Below are positions 1 to 7,090 of a stretch of 64,000 nucleotides of DNA, piece after piece. The stretch is from Sceloporus undulatus (taxonomy: Eukaryota; Chordata; Lepidosauria; Squamata; Phrynosomatidae): positions 121,588,988-121,652,987 of the forward strand of contig NC_056526.1 of assembly GCF_019175285.1 (NCBI RefSeq), written 5' to 3'. Positions within the stretch are counted from its first letter, which is position 1; every line of letters begins with the position of its first letter. The position numbers were made by a program, and so were the translations under genes. Under the pieces are notes generated by a model. The model was not told the origin of the DNA. It searched no databases and saw only the letters and a program-made list of their open reading frames with translations.

Positions 1-71
1 AAGCAATGGCAGCCCCCCTCTGAACAAATGGTGCCTAGAAAACCCCATGATAGGGTCACCTTAGGCACAAA
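1..71 (+). mobile_element. tRNA-derived SINE (Sauria-type) 3' fragment
   Basis: Matches the body and tail of the SINE repeated elsewhere here (CCCCTCTGAACAAAT, AAAACCCCATGATAGGGT). The head is cut off by the window edge. Confidence 0.7.
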
Positions 72-84
72 AAAGCATCAACAG

Positions 85-482
85 CTTGGTTTGAGCATTG
101 GAGGACAGCTCTGCAGAGCAGGGTTCGAATCCCCGCTCAAACATGGGAACCCTTGAACAAGTCACACTCTCTCAGCCTCAGAGAGAGGCAAGGGGCAAAA
201 ACCAGGGTGACCAGACATCGTAGCCGTAAAGGAGGACAAGTCACTTTGGGATGGTGGGTGTTACCAAATAAAAGCTCAAAACACAAATAAAAAGATAAAT
301 TCATACTTCGCATTCATTGCTCAGATTGGAGGACATCTTGAAATTCCTCCTGGACAGGTTGAAATGGGAAAGGAGGACATCTGGTTGCCCTGACAAAAAA
401 CCCTCTGAACAAAATCTGCCAGGGAACCCATAGGGTCACCGTAACTCAGAAACGACTTTGAAGGCAGACAACAGCAAACAAC
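85..482 (+). mobile_element. tRNA-derived SINE (Sauria-type), split by a hAT MITE
   Basis: The left part carries a tRNA-like head with box B GGTTCGAATCC and CACACTCTCTCAGCCTCAGA. The right part resumes at about 401 with CCCTCTGAACAAAAT and ends with AACGACTTTGAAGGCAGACA and a CAA-rich tail, which resembles a BovB LINE 3' end (inference). The hAT element at 203-392 interrupts it. Confidence 0.8.
203..392. mobile_element. hAT-type MITE inserted in a SINE
   Basis: Terminal inverted repeats CAGGGTGACCAGAC and, read inward from the other end, CAGGGCAACCAGAT. Flanks of eight bases, GCAAAAAC and ACAAAAAA, match at six positions, as expected for an aged 8-bp hAT target duplication. Interior is AT-rich and noncoding. 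Confidence 0.75.
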
Positions 483-495
483 CATTGGTACATAG

Positions 496-925
496 GGCCT
501 ACATACCCTAAAGGCACCAGATCTCATCTGATCTTTGAGGCTAAGCAGGGTCAGTCCTGGTCAGTACTTGCATAGGGCACAGCCAATGAGTAGCAGGTGC
601 TGCCCAGTATATTTCAGAGGAAGGAACTGGCAGAACCATCTCTATGAGTATTATCCCTTTCCTAAAGTTGTTTGTTGTTGTGTGCCTTCAGGTCATTTCC
701 AACTTATGGTGACCCTAAGGGGTTTTCTTGGCAAGTTTCTTTGCAGGGGGGGGGGTGCCATTGCCTTTTCCTGAGGCTGAAAAGGGGTGCCTTGTCCAGG
801 GTCACCCAAAGGATTTACATGGCTGAGCTGGAATTTGGACCTTAGTCTCCAGAGTCATAGCCCACTGCTCAAACCACTACACCACACTGGCTCATGGGGT
901 TGCTATGAGGCAAACTGAGGGCACA
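496..925 (+). mobile_element. 5S-rRNA-derived SINE, split by a second SINE
   Basis: The head follows 5S rRNA (ATCTCATCTGATCTTTGAGG, CTAAGCAGGGTCAG, GGTCAGTACTTG, AGGTGCTG), then a body with TTTCAGAGGAAGGAACTGGC. The tail resumes after the inserted SINE at about 893 with TCATGGGGTTGCTATGAGG. The 5S internal promoter boxes explain its transcription by RNA polymerase III. Confidence 0.85.
666..892 (-). mobile_element. tRNA-derived SINE inserted in the 5S SINE
   Basis: Minus-strand copy: the tail (TTGTTGTTGTGTGCCTTCA on the plus strand) lies at the left, the tRNA-like head (ACCACTACACCACACTGGCT) at the right. A G-run at 747-755 is inside it. Confidence 0.8.
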
Positions 926-941
926 TGTACATTGGTACATA

Positions 942-1174
942 GGCCTGTTACAGACAGCCAAAATAAAGCTGCTTCGAGTCACAGTGGAAGTAGGGTGTTT
1001 CAATGATGCATGCATCCTAAGAGTCCAGAAGTCGCACCAAAGCCATGCTCCATCCCTAAGGACTGGAGCATGGCTTTGGTGTGGCTTCTGGACTCTTAGG
1101 ACGCATGCATCATTGAAACACCATACCTCCACTGTGACTCGAAGCAGCTTTATTTTGGCTGTCTGTAACAGGCC
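942..1174. mobile_element. Near-perfect palindromic MITE (Harbinger-like)
   Basis: The two ends GGCCTGTTACAGACAGCC and its reverse complement bound a 233-bp near-perfect palindrome; arms of about 105 bp meet around 1060. Both sides are flanked by ATA. Open frames on both strands across it are mirror images and not genes. Superfamily is inferred from 3-base flanks in this and related copies. Confidence 0.85.
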
Positions 1175-1267
1175 ATAAATCATTTGTAGACTTTGCACTG
1201 TGCAAAGTAGAAATCATATAAGTAGTTGCCGACTAGTAGAATAATCCCCAAACAATTACTTTCTTCT

Positions 1268-1592
1268 CAGGTTAAGTATCTATTACCTGAAATCCTTGGA
1301 CTAGAAGTGTTTTGGATTTCAGAGTTGTTAGGATTTTGGAATATTTGCATATATGTATGCGATATCCTGGAGATGGGACCCAAATCTCTAAACTTGAAAT
1401 TCATTAATATACACTTTATACACATAGTCTGAAGGTAATTTTATACACAGTATTTTAAAATAATTTTCTGCATGAATCAAAGTTTATTTACACTGGACCA
1501 TCAGATGTCACTAACTTAGCCACCCATGTGGGTAATTTGGGGTTTTGGACTATTTCAGATTTTGTATATCCACGTAAGGGAGACTCAACCTT
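1268..1592 (+). mobile_element. Tigger/pogo-like nonautonomous DNA transposon
   Basis: Ends GGTTAAGTATC and GAGACTCAACC are inverted repeats. The interior (GGAATATTTGCATATATGTA, GAGATGGGACCCAAATC, TACACTTTATACACATAG, CCACCCATGTGGGTAATTTG) closely follows a Tigger-like repeat family common in mammals, recalled from memory. No coding capacity remains. Confidence 0.7.
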
Positions 1593-2250
1593 TAAGCCTT
1601 TTTTGTTATTCTTGAATATCACATCCTGGAAATCTTATGGTGCAAACCAATAAGTGCTCAGTGCTCAGGGATAAGCCCCGCTGAATTCTATCCTGCTTTC
1701 TCCCAGGTAGGTAGGTACAGTATAGGATTATAGGATGTAAGTTGTTTAAAATGGTTATGCAATAAATGCATTTGGAAGCATAGAGTTTTAAAAAGAAAGG
1801 GATGATACAAACTACTGGTAGAATTCAGTGGAACAAATGAAAGTCAGTCAAAATTCAAATGAGCACAGGAACCTTTAAATGACTGGTAGTGATGCAAACA
1901 ATTAACTTCAGCAAACTATGTAAGGGTTCAACATTTTTAGATACCAGTAGTTCTTCACCACCCCTTCATATCAGTTTGTACAATCCAAACTGCAATGTGC
2001 TGCAAGAAAAAGTTGAAATAACAGAACGAGGAAATGTGGCTGTTGTTCCAAATCACGAATGTAAATTAATCTATGGATTCTAGCCAAGGGACACAATATA
2101 TTCTAAGAGTGAAATCTCTCATTACATCTGAACACGATACCTGGACAAACCATGGATATTAGGAAACCACACAGTGAGTCTTATTCGAAACCCCTTTCCA
2201 CACATCAGCTGATCTCCAGCACAGTTTCCCAACCAGGTGCTCTCTAGATA
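1593..2250. other. Intergenic DNA without recognised features
   Basis: AT-rich sequence. A 64-codon open frame at 1889-2083 has no recognisable motif. Nothing else is seen. Confidence 0.4.
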
Positions 2251-2462
2251 TTCCATCTAGACATTAGAAAGAACCTCCTGATGATAAGAGCTGTTTGACA
2301 GTGGAACTTGCTGCCTCAGAGAGTGATGGAGTCTCCTTCTTTGAAGATTTCTAAACAGGTTGGATGGCCATCTGTCAGGAGTGCTTTGATAGTGTCTTCC
2401 TGCATGGCAGGGGACTGGACTGGATGAACCCTGTGGTCTCTTCCAACTATGAGTTCTATGAA
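2250..2462 (+). mobile_element. CR1-type LINE 3' end
   Basis: Ends with ACTGGATGAACCCTGTGGTC, TCTTCCAACTATGAGTTCTA and a short TATGA motif, the typical CR1 3' terminus, preceded by GAAGATTTCTAAACAGGTTG. It is 5'-truncated, as most CR1 copies are. Confidence 0.75.
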
Positions 2463-3063
2463 TTGCAGTTCCCATCATACCTAGCCGGTATGGCCCATTA
2501 GGCTTGAAAAGACAGCTCTAGAACATCCTTGTGTAACAACAAGATAAGGGAGGCCAAATGAATGGTACGGCCCATTGCAATCTAATAACCTGCATCTGGG
2601 AAGTTTTTTCATATTGAGGTGGGTGGTTGTAATTTTGTACAAACTGGAATAAAAATACACGTTCATTAAATATATCAGATAAAATATTAAATGTTTATTC
2701 ATATTTCCACTTCTTTATAATACTAAATAAAAAGCAGTGAGTAAATCCTTTATGACGATAGTCTGTGTATTTCAAAAGGAAAAGTGCAATAATATGCATG
2801 CATTCCTCATATCTGCATATGTTTTGTATACAAAAAAAACAGACTCAACTTTTGCCTGAAGCAACCTTAACACGTCTGAACAGAAATCTTAAGATAATAT
2901 TCATAAATATGTATTAGTCTTTACCTTGAATCTAAGAAGACCCTTTACATGTTTCAGCAAAACAATGTTTATGACAGAAAACTACCACCACCAAAAGCCA
3001 TCTTTTTTCCAAACTTAATGTATTAATTTCCAATTTGTAGTTTTTACAGTGTTGTACACAGTG

Positions 3064-3285
3064 CTCTGAGAGTGGTGTAGTGGTTTGAGCACTGGACTAT
3101 GACTTTGGAGATCAGGAAACCCACTGAGTGACCTAGGACGAGTTCCACTCTCTCAGCCTCAGAGGAAAGCAAAGGCTAGACCCCACAAAACAAACCTTGC
3201 CAAGAAACCCCCTGAAAACTGGGAGATGGCAAAATACTTTATCTGCCTAAGAAAACCTTATAAAATTCATGGGTTGCCATAATAA
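3064..3285 (+). mobile_element. tRNA-derived SINE, degraded
   Basis: Head AGAGTGGTGTAGTGGTTTGA with GCACTGGACTATGACTTTGG. The region around box B is deleted, and the tail AGAAAACCTTATAAAATTCA TGGGTTGCC resembles the 5S SINE tail. Confidence 0.75.
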
Positions 3286-3649
3286 TGATAATTATTATTT
3301 GCTATTATATTACCTTTCAGCATATTTAGCAATGCAAAAGTTAACTCCTACTCAATGGCCTTCATCTTTGAGTAGACAGGTATAAGGTAGATAAATATAA
3401 TAAATGTGTTATTAATCCGCTTATAAATTTGGAGTTCTGTGATTCTATACATATATTTCCTCTGAATTTGTCCCAGTTTTAATGATTAATTTAGAACATA
3501 GAGGCTAAACACTGTGTTCTTGATTAGAATCTTACTGTACTTCAGGAATTTGTTTTTAAAATATTGCCATCTATTGTCATCCGTTATCTTCATAGTTTTT
3601 GTTTTCTCCAAATACATTTTCCCTCCACCAAAGCAGATTATATTGGCAA

Positions 3650-4097
3650 GTTGTTGTTGTTGTTAGGTGCCTTCAAGTCATTATGGGCTTATGCTGGTGA
3701 CCCTAATGTGAACCTATCATGGAGTTTTCTGTGGCTGACTGTTTGAGATCCACCCAAGGTCTCCTAGTTGGTTTCCATGGTCAAGCAGGAAATCTTACCC
3801 AGATCTTCAGAATTAATTAATAATAATAATAATTTGTTTTATTTATATACCGCTATTCCAAAGATCATAGCGGTGAACAGCAAGTAAGCTAATTAGCAAG
3901 TAAGCTAATTTGCCCCCAACAGTCTGGGTACTCATTTTAGTGACCTCGGAAGGATGCAAGCCTGAGTCGAGCTTGGGCCCTTTTGCTGGTCTTGAACTCG
4001 CAACCTTGTGGTCTTGAGTGAATGGCTGCAGTACAGGCATTTACCCACTGCGCCACCAGGGCTCCTTACAGTCCAACACTCAAACCACACTGGCTCT
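3650..4097 (-). mobile_element. tRNA-derived SINE, split by a second SINE
   Basis: The reverse tail GTTGTTGTTGTTAGGTGCCT is at the left; the reverse head CTCAAACCACACTGGCTCT is at 4079-4097. The element at 3823-4066 sits between them. Confidence 0.75.
3823..4066 (-). mobile_element. Second SINE family (GAGCCCTGGTGGC head, L2-like tail), nested
   Basis: The minus strand begins GGAGCCCTGGTGGCGCAGTG and runs through GCCTGTACTGCAGCCATTCA to a tail AGCGGTATATAAATAAA plus (ATT)n. The head has a tRNA-like box A. The tail resembles the end of the L2-type LINE at 43565-45445. Confidence 0.85.
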
Positions 4098-4154
4098 ATA
4101 TTGGCCAATACTGTCTAAAGCACTGGGTGATAGTCTAATTATGCATGTTTATTC

Positions 4155-4320
4155 TGGGGTAAGCAAGGTGTAGTGATTTGAGCATTGGACTATGACTGGA
4201 GACCAGGGTTCAAAACCCCGCTCTGCCCACTATATAAGAACCCACTGGGTGAGCTTGGGCAAGGCATACTCAGACTCAGGAAGGAAAAGGCAAACCCCTG
4301 TCTGAACAACTCTCGCCTTA
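4155..4320 (+). mobile_element. tRNA-derived SINE
   Basis: Head GGTGTAGTGATTTGAGCATT, box B region GGGTTCAAAACCC, body AACCCACTGGGTGAGCTTGG and AGGCAAACCCCTGTCTGAAC. The 3' tail is missing. Confidence 0.75.
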
Positions 4321-5282
4321 GACCAAGTGCCTGACCTTCCTTCACTGTTTAAAAGGCCTGGAAAGAAACATATAGAAAGACTGAGAAAATTCCTCAGGAC
4401 TGAGCAAAAACAAAAGTGGTACAGCAGGTAGATCTATGTGAACCAAGAACCACTTGACAAGACTAATCTATGTTTATTGTCATTGTTCAGCCTTGGAACA
4501 TTAATATGAGAAGTGATAATAAAGAGAATGTAAGTATATGCAGAATGCTTTCATCACAAGCAGCACACAAGCACCTGGAAGCCTTGAAAAATCAAGGGTG
4601 TGACTTCTAAACAAGGTTGAATTTTAGCACCACTTATTTTGCAAGTTTAATTTATGAAAAAAAAAGTGACTTTTCCTTTCTGCTCTAACTTCACTAAGCA
4701 GTGTGTGAAACGGAAGACCCTGAGGAATTAAGGACCAGAAGATAGCAGTACAAGAAAGGCACTTTCATTATGGGCGGTTGTGAAGGTAAATATTTTAAAG
4801 GAAATGGCAAGGTGGGGAGGTGTTACAGTTAAGAGTGGATGTCTGCAGAGTATGTAAGTGGAAGGAAAATAGAGTCAGATAACTTGTAGGCTTCCACTGC
4901 GCTGTATCAAAGGGCTGTTGATGAGTATAAAGTCGCATTTAAGTGCCCCATCCATTACAATCTACTAGTGAGTCAAAGATGGGCTTTGCACTTTGAAAAA
5001 TGTTTTGGTCTAGTAAATCCACGGCTCATGCTCATATTCATGTGACTCCCAAACACTCATTTCCCCCATATCTTGGGGTGGGGAAGAATGGTTTAAAATG
5101 TATTTTGTTTCATACCCAAATTGGGTTTGACTTGAGACTCTTCCATGGTCATTGGCTTCACTGAAATGAGGCAAGCATTGTGTAGTAGAGGAAACAAATG
5201 AATAAAATCTTGATATTTTTTCTTGCTTGTTCAATTAATTAGTAAAGAATAACTAGTAAACTATGTAAAGAGATTTTGTATC

Positions 5283-5405
5283 ACCTTTGAGACTAACTGA
5301 AATAAAGAAGTTAGCAGCACGAACTGTTGCAGACTTCGGTCTTCTTCCTCAGATACATTTGGAGGAGTGGAAAGCCAGGGACATATCTAGTCTCAAAGGT
5401 GCTAC
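5283..5405. mobile_element. Unclassified repeat with inverted ends
   Basis: Starts CACCTTTGAGACTAACTGAA and ends TCTAGTCTCAAAGGTGCTAC, an inverted pair of about 14 bases. Partly similar ends flank the composite repeat near 31660 and 32915. Class not recognised. Confidence 0.45.
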
Positions 5406-5473
5406 AAATTCTCTTTACATACTGATTTTAGAGACTAATGTGGCTATAACTTTGAATTCTAGTCCTGCCTAGT

Positions 5474-5550
5474 GAAAGCCAGTGTGGTGTAATGGTTTGA
5501 GTGTTGACTATGACTTTTGTGACCAAGGTTCAAATCCCTACCCAGACATA
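5474..5550 (+). mobile_element. tRNA-derived SINE head fragment
   Basis: AAAGCCAGTGTGGTGTAATG, GTTTGAGTGTTGACTATGAC and box B-like GGTTCAAATCC, then an A-rich run. It is truncated after the head. Confidence 0.7.
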
Positions 5551-5579
5551 AAAATATATACATTCAAAAAAAAAAAACA

Positions 5580-5726
5580 AAAAACCAACCCCATTCATTT
5601 TGCCATCTTATGTAAGGGACACCATTTTACTATGCCATTGTATTCAATGGGACTTGAGCATCTATAGATTTTGATATCCACTGTGGGTCCTGAAACCAAA
5701 CCCCAGTGAATACCAAGGGCCCAGTG
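5580..5726. mobile_element. Tc1/mariner-type MITE, right half
   Basis: Parallels 36600-36746 (GCCATCTTATGTAAGGGACA, AATGGGACTTGAGCATCTAT, ATACCAAGGGCCCAGTG) and is followed by TA. The left half is missing; an A-run precedes it. Confidence 0.65.
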
Positions 5727-5986
5727 TACTATCCAAAATCCACAAAACACTGTAACCCAAATGCACAAAATATAGGATGTAGGAGCTCTACTGACCTCTT
5801 TATCAGACACAGGTGTTAAAAATCAGGGAGGGGAAAGCAAAGAGAAAATGACAATGGTAGAGTCCCTGGCTTAGGTTTTGTTTTGTGAATTTGAGATGTG
5901 ACTAGCGAATAAGCCCCACTGAATTTGGGATTTGCTTTGGGCAACACTTCCAATTACCACAGGGCCAAGGGACGAGGAGACTAGGG

Positions 5987-6339
5987 CTGCGTCCACACTG
6001 CAGGAATAACCCAGTTTGACACCACTTTAAATGCCCTGGCTCAATGCTGTGGAATCCTAGGGTTTGTAGCTTGTTGTTGTGGCACCAGAGCTTTGCTGGC
6101 AGTTAAAGCCGTGTCAAACCAAATGATTTCTACATTATGGATGCAAACAGAAATGTGCCCCACCAGGTTGCTCTGTTTCCCCAAACACAACAAGGCCTTG
6201 AAACGTTTTGAGCCATGGCAAAACTGCGGTGCGAAACACACTGCAGGAATAACCCAGTTTGAGGCCGCTTTAACTGTCCTGGCTCAGTGCTAGGGAATTC
6301 TGGGAATGCTAGTTTTGGGAGACCTTTAGCCTTCTCTGT

Positions 6340-6372
<33 letters not shown>

Positions 6373-6598
6373 CTGGTGGCCACAATAAACTACGATTCCC
6401 AGGATTCTCTAAGAGCACTGAGCCAGGCCAGTTAAAGCGTCCTCAAAGTGGCAGTGTGTTTTGGACTGACTGATATATATTTCCCACAATGTACTTAAGC
6501 TACACATTTGCCAACGTTCCCTAGGCCTGAGCCCTGGCAGTTAAAGCGGTGTCAATGCGGGTTATTTCCCTGCGAAAGAAATAATGTGGACGCGGCCT
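5987..6598. mobile_element. Palindromic MITE upstream of the FIP1L1 promoter, with a nested copy
   Basis: Left end GCTGCGTCCACACTGCAGGA and right end AATGTGGACGCGGCC are inverted repeats. Internal CAGTTTGACACCACTTTAAA and GGCAGTTAAAGCGGTGTCAA pair as well. A second copy of the family lies inside it. The right end is about 240 bases from the FIP1L1 start codon. Class is probably hAT, inferred. Confidence 0.65.
6237..6466. mobile_element. Nested palindromic MITE with a (GA)n tract
   Basis: CACACTGCAGGAATAACCCA at the left pairs with the CACTTTGAGGACGCTTTAAC strand at the right. The centre reads GCTCTGGTGGCCACAATAAA. A (GA)n tract at about 6341-6370 is expanded within the arm. Confidence 0.75.
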
Positions 6599-6599
6599 A

Positions 6600-7090
6600 A
6601 GCGTCTCTTCTAGCTTCCTCCACTGAGGGAGGGAGGGAAGGAGGGAGGGGAAGAAGGAGGCGGGCTGCTTGGGCTGGCAGCAGGGGCGGAGAGAGAGACT
6701 GCTGAGTCCTCCTCCTCCTCCTGGCCTTGGAGGCGGGCGGGCGGGCAGGCGGGGGAAATTGACCCCGGTCCGTGTCGCAGGAGGCGCTTCTTCTCCTCGT
6801 TTGGGCTGGGCCTCCGAGGAGGAGGCGGGGGAAAAGCAGCCATGTCGGCGGGCGGCGAGGTGGAGCGGCTGTCGTCGGGCCTGAGCGGGGCCGGGGATGA
6901 GGAGGAAGAGTGGCTCTATGGCGGTACGAGGCTCCCTCACGACCTCCTCCTCCTCCTCCGCGCCGGCACAGGCCTCTCCCTCGGGGCCAAGCGAGGCCTG
7001 GAGGAGGGCGCTGGGGGTGACTAGGCCTCAGGCCTCGGGGTGATGCTGGCTTAGGCCGCGGCGAAGGCCTCGGGGGTTGGTGCTGCCACG
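6600..7090 (+). promoter_or_regulatory. FIP1L1: CpG-rich promoter region of FIP1L1
   Basis: GC-rich stretch with many CpG dinucleotides, GGGCGG-type Sp1-like boxes near 6683 and 6730, and no obvious TATA box, surrounding the first coding exon. This is the expected form of a housekeeping promoter. The transcription start cannot be placed from sequence. The upstream edge touches the end of a MITE (to about 6598) and the downstream edge touches another at about 7088. Confidence 0.7.
6842..6923 (+). CDS. FIP1L1: FIP1L1 coding exon 1
   Basis: Encodes residues 1-27, [10 protein letters not shown] through DEEEEWLYG, ending with one base of the next codon before a GTACGA donor. It lies inside a GC-rich island. 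Relative to human there is an extra Gly after SAG and a shorter Gly/Thr stretch before the acidic run. Confidence 0.95.

Noticed and set aside
869-1198. Facing open frames on both strands
   Set aside because: They are mirror translations of the 233-bp palindromic MITE.
5474-5550. tRNA gene candidate (box A and box B like)
   Set aside because: It is the head of a SINE; no cloverleaf with an acceptor stem can be formed. The same holds for the other SINE heads.
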